This document shows, one piece after another, positions 31,909-40,662 of a DNA stretch of 40,662 bases (the stretch's first letter is position 1; each line of letters starts with the position of its first letter). The DNA is from a bacterium. Lineage in GTDB: Bacteria; UBP6; JAFGXH01. The position numbers were made by a program, and so were the translations under genes. The notes below the pieces were generated by a model. The model saw only the letters and a program-made list of their open reading frames with translations. It did not search any database and had not been told where the DNA came from. The stretch covers positions 1 to 40,662 of the forward strand of contig JAFGXH010000018.1 in the NCBI GenBank assembly GCA_016936735.1, in the 5' to 3' direction.

Positions 31909-34900
31909 TACCACTCTCCTTTTATACCAAATGATGGAAAAATAGGCAATCCCTCAACTTTCTGACTCTCACTATAGTCATAGTTATAGTCAACACCCTC
32001 TTGATTTTTATAGTAGGTGACATTCTGAACATCGAGATATGCTGTAAGTGTCCAGAGTTTAAACTGCCAAGTTTTATCAATTCTAATATCAAGTTGAAAG
32101 AATGGCTCATTTCTTTTGGATAGTGCCTCTCCATATATAGGTGAATAGGTTGCATTATCGGAATCAAACACAGAGCCTGTTATAGGTGTCTCTGGTGAAC
32201 CTGTAACATATCTTAATCTTGCTCCAACCTCGAAGCCATAAGGTAGCTTATATGAACCCAAAATAGTCAATATATGTGTTTGGTCAAATCTAAATAGCTC
32301 CCAATCCTCCCAAGGATGCTCTTTTCTTTCAGCTCTCATAAGAGTGTATGATATCCATCCAAAGAATCTTTTTGAAAGATTGTGTCTAATAAATAGCTCC
32401 ATACCATAAGCACGACCCTTTCCATCATTATTAACCATCTCGCTTGTAACTTCACCATCAATAACAACCTTCTCATCACTAGATACGATAAGATCTCTTT
32501 GGTCATTATAGAAGAACTCAATAGATGTTGTGATATCATCATTGAACCTATACTCAGCACCAAGAGAGTATTGGATACTATATTGAGCCTCTGTATCTGG
32601 ATTACCAACAAAACTATCTGTCTGTTCAATAGATGCAGGCATATGAAAAACCCCTGCAGAGCCTTTTAATAACCAATCATCTGTTAATGTGTAGAAAACA
32701 CCTAATCTAGGATCTACAGTTATCTGTTCAGAGTTTTGGAAATAGTCAAATCTAACTCCAGGAACAGCTTTAAATTTACCAAATGTTCCTATTGCCTCAA
32801 TATATATTGCAGGATAGATTGTGCTTCCCTCCTCAATCTGTCTCTCTTTTTCATAAGAGCCAATTGGTTCAAACTCTGCTGAGTTCTGTTCTGCACTTGA
32901 AAATTTAGGTGCTAAGACATCTGCTTTATAGAATTGAGCTATAGAGTCAACACCAAAGTTAAAGGTTATATTGGAGTTAAGCTTATACTCCAGGTTCTCT
33001 CTTAATAGAATTGTCCAAGCAGATATATTAAAGTCAAGTAGACTTCCTAAAAATATATCATTAGAGGAGTATTGTAATCCAACAGAGAGGTCTGAAACTA
33101 GATTTTTTGAGAATTTATGTTCCCAAGAGCTTTTTATTGTAGAGAAGTATGTAGTAAAGCCAAAGGCTCCCTCTATATTAGGGTCTCCTGTAGGCTTACC
33201 AAGATATAGTTCAAAGTTATCATGGCTTCCATAAAGGGCAAATGTAAACTTATCTTTCTTTGTAAATTGGTTATTATACTGTAACTGCCAATCATAATAT
33301 ACAGGAAGAGCAACCACAATATCAGAAACACTATCTGGAAGAATAGCAGGAAGAACCGTATCAATATAGCTTCTTCTAAATGCAACTGCAACTCCTGAGT
33401 CATCATCAATAGGAATCTCAACCATAGCTGAAGTGTCAATAAGGTCAATATCTACAAAACCATGGATATTTTTATTATCTTTTTTGGTTATTACATCTTT
33501 TGTTTTAACATCTATAATACCACCAAGGGAGCGACCATATTTAACAGAGTAGCCTCCAGGAAAATATGAGACATCTTGAAGAAGTTCAGAGTTATATACT
33601 GATGTTAAACCACCAAAATGGTAAAGAAGAGGGACTCTAAAGCCATCAATAAATATCTCGCTCTCTCTATTTGAGCTACCACGGATAATAATTTGACCAG
33701 ATAACCCACCAGCTCTAGATACACCTGGAAGATTTTGAACAACTTTTATAGCATCACCACTTGTTCCAGGAACTTTTAAAAGCTCTTGAACCTGAATAGT
33801 CTGTTTAGTAACCTCTTTTCTAGCCTTTCTTGAAACAACAGTTAACTCATAAGGATTAATATCATCCTTAGGGATATAGACTGTCATAACAACAAGGCTA
33901 CCTTTTTTAACATCCTCTTTACTTTCAAAGCGAAGGAAGTTATCTTTTTCAGGAACTAATATAGTATATTCACCATCTTTTAGGTTTTTGAATAGGAATT
34001 TTCCATCTGAATCACTAATAGTTTCAAAGCTGTTTTTATCAGAGTCAATTGCATAAACAAGAGCGTTAGCGATTGGTTCTCTGCTACCATAAGCATAAAG
34101 GGAACCTTTAACAGAGTCATACTCTGCTGTCTCAACAATAAGGGTTTCATCCTTTTTAGCCTTCTCAATCTCCTCTTGAGTAGCCTTCTCTTCAGCTTTA
34201 ATAACAAAATTATATTGATAAGTTATTCTAACTGGAACAGGTTTATCCTGATATTCAGCTGGAGTAAACTCAAACTGTTTTACTGCCTCAATAGCTGGCT
34301 CATTAAACTGCTCATTTGTTGTTTGAATAACCCCTGTATTTATGATTTTTCCAGCCTCATCTAAGTCAATAAATAGAAGAACGGCACCTTCGACTTTCTG
34401 TTTTTTTAATTCGATAGGGTAGTTAGCCTCAACGAACTTTTTTAATTCAGGAAATTTTGATAATGTTGGAGCCTCTTCAGCCTTAGTTTCATCTGTATTG
34501 GTATTTGTTGCCTCTGTTGTGTTGGCTGTTGTAGTTTCAACTGCCTTATCATTATTGTTGAGGGTAGATTGTTGGCTAGTTTGTGTCCTATTGGTGGAGT
34601 CTGTTGAAGCAGTGTTGCCTGTTGTTGACTCTGTTTTGGCCTGAGTGTTACCGTTAGACCCCTCTTGGGTAGCCTCAGTTGCCTCCTGCTTAGCCTCAGT
34701 TGCCTCTTGCTTAGCCTCAGTTGCCTCTTGCTTAACCTCTGTTGCTTCTTGCTTAACCTCAGTTGCCTCCTGCTTAACCTCAGTTGCCTCCTGCTTAACC
34801 TCAGTTGCCTCCTGCTTAGCCTCAGTTGCCTCTTGCTTAGCCTCTGTTGCCTCCTGCTTAGCCTCTTCTCCATTTTTCACAACAACAATAGTCTCTCTAT

Positions 34901-35324
34901 CATTTAGTGTTATCACTTCCGCTTTAGGTGAAGGCTTTTTATCAATCTCCTCTTTCTCTTTTTTATAGGCAGAGTTCTCTTTTAATGAATCTATTTTGAT
35001 AGGTTGACTCTCTCCAAAGCTATATGTAAAATAGATTTTTATTGAAATAGCATGATCTTTGTATTTTGCTGGAGAGAATTTCAGTTTTCTAAACCCTTTA
35101 TTTAATGCTTTTTCCCAATCTGGGCCAGAGCTTTTAAGAAAACCATATTTCTCTATCTTACCATCTTTAGAAAGTTCAACAAAGGCCTTAACAAAACCTT
35201 TATCAGACTCTTTTCCTTTTGGAAAATCGATATTAGTGGCTTCAAAAGTTGGTTCTTGAGATAGTTCAATCCCAAAAATAGATAAAGCAACTAAAAATAG
35301 TAGTACAAAAAGGGATACTTTCAA
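31908..35324 (-). CDS. TonB-dependent receptor with two N-terminal TonB-C-like domains
   Basis: The 1138-residue outer-membrane protein has an unusual order. A signal peptide (about 1-19) is followed by a TonB C-terminal-like domain (about 25-103, KAFVELSKDGKIEKYGFLKSSG). Then come a 9-fold KQEATE(A/V) repeat (about 155-217), a Ser/Thr/Asn/Gln linker (to about 285) and a second TonB-C-like domain (about 290-375, VLLFIDLDEAGKIINTGVIQ). A carboxypeptidase-regulatory-like domain (about 400-480), a possible TonB box (YELTVVSR), a plug (about 505-610, containing GQIIIRGSSNRESEIFIDGF) and a beta-barrel ending GEW complete it. The start is TTG with GGAG 7 nt upstream. The substrate cannot be inferred. 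The fusion suggests a receptor that supplies or docks its own TonB-like domains. Confidence 0.88.
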   Translation of the reverse strand: MKVSLFVLLFLVALSIFGIELSQEPTFEATNIDFPKGKESDKGFVKAFVELSKDGKIEKYGFLKSSGPDWEKALNKGFRKLKFSPAKYKDHAISIKIYFTYSFGESQPIKIDSLKENSAYKKEKEEIDKKPSPKAEVITLNDRETIVVVKNGEEAKQEATEAKQEATEAKQEATEVKQEATEVKQEATEVKQEATEVKQEATEAKQEATEAKQEATEATQEGSNGNTQAKTESTTGNTASTDSTNRTQTSQQSTLNNNDKAVETTTANTTEATNTNTDETKAEEAPTLSKFPELKKFVEANYPIELKKQKVEGAVLLFIDLDEAGKIINTGVIQTTNEQFNEPAIEAVKQFEFTPAEYQDKPVPVRITYQYNFVIKAEEKATQEEIEKAKKDETLIVETAEYDSVKGSLYAYGSREPIANALVYAIDSDKNSFETISDSDGKFLFKNLKDGEYTILVPEKDNFLRFESKEDVKKGSLVVMTVYIPKDDINPYELTVVSRKARKEVTKQTIQVQELLKVPGTSGDAIKVVQNLPGVSRAGGLSGQIIIRGSSNRESEIFIDGFRVPLLYHFGGLTSVYNSELLQDVSYFPGGYSVKYGRSLGGIIDVKTKDVITKKDNKNIHGFVDIDLIDTSAMVEIPIDDDSGVAVAFRRSYIDTVLPAILPDSVSDIVVALPVYYDWQLQYNNQFTKKDKFTFALYGSHDNFELYLGKPTGDPNIEGAFGFTTYFSTIKSSWEHKFSKNLVSDLSVGLQYSSNDIFLGSLLDFNISAWTILLRENLEYKLNSNITFNFGVDSIAQFYKADVLAPKFSSAEQNSAEFEPIGSYEKERQIEEGSTIYPAIYIEAIGTFGKFKAVPGVRFDYFQNSEQITVDPRLGVFYTLTDDWLLKGSAGVFHMPASIEQTDSFVGNPDTEAQYSIQYSLGAEYRFNDDITTSIEFFYNDQRDLIVSSDEKVVIDGEVTSEMVNNDGKGRAYGMELFIRHNLSKRFFGWISYTLMRAERKEHPWEDWELFRFDQTHILTILGSYKLPYGFEVGARLRYVTGSPETPITGSVFDSDNATYSPIYGEALSKRNEPFFQLDIRIDKTWQFKLWTLTAYLDVQNVTYYKNQEGVDYNYDYSESQKVEGLPIFPSFGIKGEW
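34672..34860 (-). repeat. 9 x 21-bp in-frame minisatellite
   Basis: Nine uninterrupted 21-bp units (plus-strand consensus GCCTCAGTTGCCTCCTGCTT and A) encode the heptad KQEATEA or KQEATEV inside the TonB receptor gene. A degenerate tenth unit follows toward the C-terminus (ATQEGS). Because the unit is a multiple of three, copy-number changes would lengthen or shorten the linker without a frameshift. Confidence 0.95.
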
Positions 35325-35539
35325 TGAACACTCCTTAATTCCTAAACAAAATAAAGGTAAACATTTTAGATAATTTTGTCAATAGTTTTCAATATTTGAC
35401 AATAAAAAACATCCTTACAAACCTATTAAACACCATAAACTCAAAAAACTGTTATCAAAAAGATAATCTTTATTGATATCACACTAAAAATATAGCAAAT
35501 AAACCTAAGTAATATAGTAATAATCTAAAAAAAGTGATG

Positions 35540-36406
35540 TTATTTCTGTTTTTTGATGTTTTTAAGATTTCTTTTATAGCAACTCAAGGTGTTTAGCATT
35601 AAAGAGGCTATTGTCATAGGGCCAACTCCGCCAGGAACAGGAGTGATAAACTCTGCATTCTCTGAGGCCTCCTCAAAATCAACATCACCAACAAAACCAC
35701 CATCATACTCATTCATACCAACATCAATAACAGTAGCTCCCTCTTTTATCCAAGAGCCTTTAACAAAATTTGCCTTTCCAACTGCTGAAACAACAATATC
35801 TGCATTTTTTACAATTGATTTTAATCCCTCTGTTTTTGAGTGGCAAATTGTAACTGTTGCATCTTTTTGAAGTAGTAGGTGTGCTACAGGTTTTCCAACA
35901 ATATTGGAGCGACCAATAACAACAGCGTTTCTTCCTGAAATAGGTATATCATATGCTTCAAAAAGCATCATAATCCCTCTTGGAGTACAGGGTTGAATAG
36001 AGTCTCTTCCCAAGAATAGATTACCTGTATTAAGTGGATGAAAGCCATCAACATCCTTTTCTGGAGAGATCTCTCTGAGTATGTTTGCCTCTTTAATATG
36101 TTTTGGTAAAGGTAATTGAAGTAGAATTGCATCAATATCTGAATCATTATTAAGAAATTTTATCACATCTAATAGCTCTTTCTCTTTTGATTTTGCTGGA
36201 AGACGATACTCGTGGCTATCTATTTTTGCATTTTTACAGGCTCTTATTTTATTTCTTACATAAACTGCAGATGCAGGGTCTTCACCTACCATAACAACAG
36301 CTAAAGAGGGAGCTCTTAAGCCTTTCTCTAAATATGTTATTACATCTAGGGCAACCTCCTCTATCACTCTTTTACTTAGAGATTTCCCATCCAAAATAGT
36401 TGTCAT
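35540..36406 (-). CDS. folD: FolD methylenetetrahydrofolate dehydrogenase/cyclohydrolase
   Basis: FolD is a bifunctional cytoplasmic enzyme that interconverts 5,10-methylene-, 5,10-methenyl- and 10-formyl-tetrahydrofolate with NADP(H). From ATG 36406 (TGGAGGGATTA upstream; the earlier in-frame start at 36442 is rejected) it is 288 residues. Visible motifs are VGEDPASAVYVRNK with the catalytic K53, QLPLPKHI, PEKDVDGFHPLNTG, PCTPRGIM, the dinucleotide-binding VIGRSNIVGKP, and TPVPGGVGPMT. It is 51 nt downstream of the flavoprotein gene and may be cotranscribed with it. Confidence 0.97.
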   Translation of the reverse strand: MTTILDGKSLSKRVIEEVALDVITYLEKGLRAPSLAVVMVGEDPASAVYVRNKIRACKNAKIDSHEYRLPAKSKEKELLDVIKFLNNDSDIDAILLQLPLPKHIKEANILREISPEKDVDGFHPLNTGNLFLGRDSIQPCTPRGIMMLFEAYDIPISGRNAVVIGRSNIVGKPVAHLLLQKDATVTICHSKTEGLKSIVKNADIVVSAVGKANFVKGSWIKEGATVIDVGMNEYDGGFVGDVDFEEASENAEFITPVPGGVGPMTIASLMLNTLSCYKRNLKNIKKQK

Positions 36407-36457
36407 TAATCCCTCCAAATTATTAAGGTAAATATTTAACACTTTTTGATTTAAGAT

Positions 36458-37666
36458 TCAATATCTTTTCTCAATCTCTTTTGCAACACAAAAGGCTGTT
36501 GTAAATGCTGCTTGAAGATTAAAGCCACCAGTATCACCATCTAAATCTAATATCTCTCCTGAAAAATAGAGATTATCAATAATTTTAGATGAAAATGTTA
36601 AATCATTAACCTCTTTTAGAGATACTCCACCAGCAGTAGACATCGCCACATAGAGATTTCCTATTTCATTAATAATCAATTCAAAAGATGTTGCAGTTTT
36701 TGCTATTTCATTGATATCTTTTTTCCCTATTTCAGCTATTTTTTTATCATAAAGGGGAAAAAATTTCTCAATAAAACTCTCAGGAAAATCAAATTTTTTT
36801 AAAAATGTTTTTAATAAAACTTTGCCATTAATTTTAGCACTCCCTTTAAAACTCTCAATAAAGCTATTTATATTACCATTTTTTGTGAAATTGATATTGA
36901 GTTTATCACCAATATCAAAATATCTTGATATATCAAGAATTCCAGGTCCAGATAATCCTTTATGAGTAAAACCAATATCACCAATAGTATCTAAAAATTT
37001 TTTTCCATTTTTAAATAGTGTAATTCCTATTTTTTCAAAAGATATACCTGTTAATTCTGCAAATGGATTTGGTGTGAAATAAAGAGGTGTTAATGCTGGT
37101 TTTATTGGAATAATTGTGTGTCCTAATTGTTTTGCAATACTGTAACCATCACCAGAGGAGCCAGTAAAAGGAAAAGAGGAGCCTCCTGTTGCTAAAACAA
37201 CATATTTTGATCTATACTCATTTTCTAAAGTTTTAACAATAAAAAGCTCACCAATTTTAGTAATTTCTAAAACTGTAGAGGATCTGTTTATTTTCACACC
37301 ATTCTCTATTGCCAATTTTACCAAAAGCTCTAAAACATCTTTTGAGCTTTCTGATTTAGGGAAAACTTTTCCATTTTTGTTTGTAAATATTGGTAATCCA
37401 TTTTTTACAAAAAAATTAATTAAATCTAAATTACCAAATTTATAGAGTCCTTTTTTTAAAAATTCCCCATTTTTACCATATTTTGTTAAAAATTCTTTGG
37501 AGTCACAACTATTTGTTATATTACATTTTCCAGAACCTGCAAGAAGCAGTTTTCTACCTAATTTATCGTTTTTCTCTAAAAGAAGTGTTTTTCCTTTTCT
37601 TAAATTAGCGGCACAAAAAAGGGCCCCAGCTCCACCACCAACAATTATTGTATCATAATAAATCAT
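36458..37666 (-). CDS. HI0933/BaiN-family FAD-dependent oxidoreductase
   Basis: The 402-residue cytoplasmic flavoprotein has the N-terminal FAD-binding GGGAGALFCA (10-19), then LLEKNDKLGRKLLLAGSGKCNITN (signature of the family), KVFPKSESSKDVLELL, VLATGGSSFPFTGSSGDGY, and the C-terminal GEILDLDGDTGGFNLQAAFTTG-like segment (here QAAFTTAFCVAKEI). Most members are of unknown substrate; some gut clostridial homologues have been linked to bile-acid reduction, which cannot be transferred here. It lies just upstream of folD in the same direction. Confidence 0.93.
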   Translation of the reverse strand: MIYYDTIIVGGGAGALFCAANLRKGKTLLLEKNDKLGRKLLLAGSGKCNITNSCDSKEFLTKYGKNGEFLKKGLYKFGNLDLINFFVKNGLPIFTNKNGKVFPKSESSKDVLELLVKLAIENGVKINRSSTVLEITKIGELFIVKTLENEYRSKYVVLATGGSSFPFTGSSGDGYSIAKQLGHTIIPIKPALTPLYFTPNPFAELTGISFEKIGITLFKNGKKFLDTIGDIGFTHKGLSGPGILDISRYFDIGDKLNINFTKNGNINSFIESFKGSAKINGKVLLKTFLKKFDFPESFIEKFFPLYDKKIAEIGKKDINEIAKTATSFELIINEIGNLYVAMSTAGGVSLKEVNDLTFSSKIIDNLYFSGEILDLDGDTGGFNLQAAFTTAFCVAKEIEKRY

Positions 37667-37800
37667 TATAAACTCTCTTTATATAATAAGAAATAATTTT
37701 TACTCAAAAAAGTAAATTTTGATTATATCAATAAAAATAATCAAATCAACCATTAATTATTACTGTTTTTAAAAAAAATAAAGAGTTTTAAAATAGAGAT

Positions 37801-38277
37801 TTATTTGGGAAGTGATGCTAAAACAAAATAGGCTCCCTCACCTCTATTTGCAAAATTGCAGTTGTCATAGAATGTTTCTTCAATTTTTGAGCCAGTAACA
37901 ATTTTTGTTGCCTGCTCTTTAATTAAACTTCTAATGACAGTTGTTCTATCAATATTTTGAGCACCTTCACCCTCTTTTGTTCTTATAAACTCATCAACTG
38001 TTTGAGAATCAACTTTGATTTGAGTCTCTAAGGTTTTTGAGAGTTCAAGACGAGCTTTAGTTTGTGCTGCCTCAAGTGAACGCTCTGGATATGGATCTGG
38101 CATTGCAAAACCAACTGCATGAATCATGCCCTTTTTTTTGGGAAGTTTTGTTACCCATTTAGGCATTTTATTACATTTTGCTCCCCAGCGATCTACAAAA
38201 CTTCTTGAACTTGAACCACAACTAGTAAATAGTGGTATGAATGAGATTATTAAAATCATTAAAGCCAACTTTTTCAT
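37801..38277 (-). CDS. LPP20-family lipoprotein
   Basis: The 158 residues start with a lipoprotein signal (MKKLALMILIISFIPLFTSC, Cys20), with AAAGGAG upstream. The conserved part has the LPP20-type pattern: a short hydrophobic HAVGFAMPDP, then an Ala/Arg-rich helix (SLEAAQTKARLELSKTLETQIKV), and a second strand-helix (VTGSKIEETFY...AYFVLASLPK). Family members are outer-membrane-associated lipoproteins, some linked to flagella or surface antigens. The neighbours give no further hint. Confidence 0.8.
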   Translation of the reverse strand: MKKLALMILIISFIPLFTSCGSSSRSFVDRWGAKCNKMPKWVTKLPKKKGMIHAVGFAMPDPYPERSLEAAQTKARLELSKTLETQIKVDSQTVDEFIRTKEGEGAQNIDRTTVIRSLIKEQATKIVTGSKIEETFYDNCNFANRGEGAYFVLASLPK

Positions 38278-38465
38278 GAGACACTCCTTTTATTACAACC
38301 ATATTATACTCATTTTATATTCTGAGTCAAAAAGAATATTAAAATAGACAAGCTATTTAAGAAAAATATTCACAAAAATTTTAAAAAAATCTATTTTTTT
38401 TTTAACTACTTTATTTTTTAACAAAATATTTTATCTAAAAGTAGGATAAAACTATTTTATATCTC

Positions 38466-40662
38466 TTAAAAAGGTAAAATTACTTTTGGTTCTTTAATAA
38501 ATTTCTCATTTTCAGATCCAATTTGGTTTAAGTTATTTTTACCAAAGCATAATGTTCGTCCATTGTTTAAAAGAATACAGGCATGATTCTCTCCTGTTGA
38601 AATATCAATAACTCTTTTATTCTCTGTAACAAATATCAACTCTCTTTTTCTCTGAATTGATTCATTTAACAATACTGCTTTTCCAACAAGATATAGTTTT
38701 TTCTCTGAATTAAGTAAAAGAGTATATCCATAACCAGCTTTCACATTCTCTAATTTAGTGTTAAAATCTATTTTTTGAGGTATTGATTCATTAACAAGAG
38801 TGTTATTTGCTAATTGACCAAAATCGTTTTTCCCCCAACAATAGAGTATTTCAGAATCAATAAAACAGTTATGAAAATCCCCTATAGAGAGTTGATTTAT
38901 ATCTGTTTTATTCTGTATTTTTGTAGGTAATATACGTTTTGTAAGTGTTCCATCTCCTAATTGTCCAAATTGATTAAATCCCCAACTTTCAAATGTGTTA
39001 TTTTTTAATTTTACAATAGTGTGAAATCCACCTGCAAATATATCAACAACATCTTTAACATTCTCATTTTTATAAGGTATAAAAAGATTCTCTTTTGATT
39101 CATGACCAATTTGACCATCAAAATTACGTCCCCAACAAAAAACCTCTCCATCTTTATTAAGAGCACAAGAGTGTCTCCAACCTATTGCTATTTTAATTAT
39201 ATTATCTAAATTTGGAATCTCTTTTGGCTGTTTGATAATTTCTGGTTTTTCAAATCCTACTTGACCATAAATATTTTCACCCCAGCAGAAAACTTTTCCC
39301 TTTTTGTTAAGTGCACAAGAGTGTCGCCAACCACTATCTATTTGAATAATATCTGTCAATCCCACTTTTTTAGGAAATTTAGATGTTTTTTCATTGCTAT
39401 TATCTCCTATTTGACCAAATTGATTATCTCCCCAACAAGTAACTGTATGATCATATTTTAATGAACAATTGAAGTCTCCTCCAGATGTTAATGCAATATC
39501 AAAAGGAATACAAACTCCTTTATACTCATAATAGTTCTCATTACAATCCCACTTACAATATTCTGGGGAACTCCAACCCTTTCCTGTTGTAAACTCTATT
39601 GAAACATCCTCTTTTTTCTCTTTTGAGTTTTCTGGTGGATTTATTGCTGTACATGATACCTTTTTTTCATGAATACAATATTTTTTATCCTCTGTAAGTG
39701 TAAAGTTTTTATCGCACTCCCAAGTACATTTTTTTGGTTTTCCCCATCCCCACTTTGATGAGTAGTAAACTTGATAAAATTTATCAACCAAGTGACTATT
39801 TTCTGGATGTTCAATATCAAGACATTTATCACTTTTTGTTGTTATGCAGTTTTCTCCATCTTCAGATGTATAGTTTTTATCACAATTCCAAGGACAATTT
39901 GCTGGTTTACTCCATCCATCAGTAGATGTGTAAGTTATCTCTACTGGTTTCCCCCACTCTAAAGTGGAGTTTTTAGGAGCTCTTATGGGCTTACAAGAGA
40001 CCATTTTTGAATTTATACATTTTCCTCCTTCAAAAATATAATCATCTTTACACCTCCAAGAGCAAGCTTGAGGTTTTTCCCATCCCCATTGTGTAGAGTA
40101 TCTTATTGTAACATTTTTTCGAATTAATTCAGCATTAGACAATGTTTTTATCTCTTGGCAAGGAACCTCTTTTTTATTTATACAAACTGCTCCATCCTCG
40201 GAAACATAATTTGTTTTACATTTCCAATCGCAAATAGATGGTGATGTCCAACCATTTTTAGGTGTGTAGTATAATATTTCATCTTTGTTTATAGTAGTTG
40301 CTCCATCTGGAATATTTTCTGGAGATATACAGCTAACTTTTTTCTGATTGATACATTTACCATTCTCAAGAGTAAAACCCTTTTGACACTCCCAAGAGCA
40401 ACTCTCTGGTTTACTCCATCCTTTTTGAGAGTATGTTACCGTAACCTCCGATTTTACCATTTTAGCATTCAAAGGTGTTGTTATAGAGCCACATGTTACC
40501 TGTTTTTCATTAATACAACCCTTTTTATCATCAGATAGTGTGAAATCTTTATCACACTCCCATTTGCAAACTTTAGGCTCACTCCAACCATTTTTTTCTG
40601 AGTAATCTATTGAGACAAGAGAGTCAACAGAGTGACCATTTTGAGGAGCATCTGCTTGAGAA
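38466..40662 (-). CDS. Cys-rich repeat plus RCC1 beta-propeller surface protein (5' partial)
   Basis: The reading frame runs open to the right edge, so the N-terminus and start codon lie outside; the visible part is about 731 residues. The first half has seven tandem units of about 55 residues (the first partial). Each has the pattern Y(T/S)..GW.KP..C.W.C...(Y/F)...(E)..CI..K.V.C, with about four Cys per unit, suggesting disulfide-bonded modules. The second half (from about IALTSGGDFNCSLKYD) is a propeller of six or seven RCC1 repeats (GWRHSCALNKDGEVFCWGRNFDGQIG type), with many carrying Cys in the S.ALN...V.CWG pattern. It is probably secreted or surface-exposed. Bacterial RCC1 proteins are often adhesins or of unknown function. 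It ends ...FIKEPKVILPF. Confidence 0.85.
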   Translation of the reverse strand, partial: SQADAPQNGHSVDSLVSIDYSEKNGWSEPKVCKWECDKDFTLSDDKKGCINEKQVTCGSITTPLNAKMVKSEVTVTYSQKGWSKPESCSWECQKGFTLENGKCINQKKVSCISPENIPDGATTINKDEILYYTPKNGWTSPSICDWKCKTNYVSEDGAVCINKKEVPCQEIKTLSNAELIRKNVTIRYSTQWGWEKPQACSWRCKDDYIFEGGKCINSKMVSCKPIRAPKNSTLEWGKPVEITYTSTDGWSKPANCPWNCDKNYTSEDGENCITTKSDKCLDIEHPENSHLVDKFYQVYYSSKWGWGKPKKCTWECDKNFTLTEDKKYCIHEKKVSCTAINPPENSKEKKEDVSIEFTTGKGWSSPEYCKWDCNENYYEYKGVCIPFDIALTSGGDFNCSLKYDHTVTCWGDNQFGQIGDNSNEKTSKFPKKVGLTDIIQIDSGWRHSCALNKKGKVFCWGENIYGQVGFEKPEIIKQPKEIPNLDNIIKIAIGWRHSCALNKDGEVFCWGRNFDGQIGHESKENLFIPYKNENVKDVVDIFAGGFHTIVKLKNNTFESWGFNQFGQLGDGTLTKRILPTKIQNKTDINQLSIGDFHNCFIDSEILYCWGKNDFGQLANNTLVNESIPQKIDFNTKLENVKAGYGYTLLLNSEKKLYLVGKAVLLNESIQRKRELIFVTENKRVIDISTGENHACILLNNGRTLCFGKNNLNQIGSENEKFIKEPKVILPF

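Noticed and set aside
34672-34860. Regular 21-bp array considered as a CRISPR
   Set aside because: Units are contiguous with no unique spacers, they stay in frame within a gene, and no cas gene is nearby.
34645-34968. Plus-strand Ser/Leu/Cys-rich open frames opposite the TonB receptor
   Set aside because: They are antisense reflections of the 21-bp repeat array, without ribosome sites; the minus-strand receptor explains the DNA.

Overview
The window is AT-rich, compactly coded DNA from a Gram-negative bacterium. The envelope evidence is clear: Sec signal peptides, four probable lipoproteins, a TonB-dependent outer-membrane receptor, two PilY1-type adhesins and Tad pilus membrane proteins. 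The gene content (CHASE2 adenylate cyclase, FHA/TPR proteins beside Tad genes, duplicated PilY1-like proteins, RCC1 propeller proteins, TonB domains fused to a receptor) resembles deltaproteobacterial lineages such as Myxococcota and relatives, but at unusually low GC. That placement is an inference with low confidence; 16S or marker genes outside the window would be needed.

Layout. (1) 241-8442, minus strand: a compact seven-gene run transcribed right to left, cpaB, tadB, tadC, two FHA-domain membrane proteins, then a Ktr/Trk potassium channel and its RCK regulator. It holds the Tad inner-membrane platform and CpaB, but no CpaC secretin, CpaF ATPase or Flp pilin. (2) 8642-15380, mostly plus strand: ksgA, a minus-strand tRNA-Gly(CCC), a three-gene cAMP module (CHASE2 adenylate cyclase, cAMP-binding CRP-like protein, class II cAMP phosphodiesterase), and murG. 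(3) 15385-24315, minus strand: a tandem duplication of a two-gene unit, each a ~1300-residue PilY1-like VWA/propeller protein followed by a ~118-residue exported protein. The two copies share a conserved upstream element and an intercistronic hairpin with compensatory base changes. (4) 24583-27240, minus strand: an M23 peptidase coupled to rpmB, an exported protein with a possible caspase-like His/Cys pair, and a Cys-rich lipoprotein. (5) 27241-31040, plus strand: class III fructose-1,6-bisphosphatase, an unknown helical protein and a bacteriohemerythrin, all embedded in short interspersed palindromic and direct repeats. (6) 31045-40662, minus strand: a lipoprotein overlapping a receptor that carries two TonB-C-like domains and a 9 x 21-bp minisatellite, then folD, a HI0933-family flavoprotein, an LPP20 lipoprotein, and a Cys-rich/RCC1 surface protein that runs off the right edge.

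Functional themes are surface structures and adhesion (Tad, PilY1 pair, RCC1 protein), second-messenger signalling (a self-contained cAMP make/sense/destroy set), and core metabolism. The most promising less-described items are the cAMP cassette, the duplicated PilY1 units with their covarying hairpin, the TonB-receptor fusion, the caspase-like candidate and the repeat families that bracket fbp and the hemerythrin gene. No transposase, integrase, phage gene or CRISPR array was seen.
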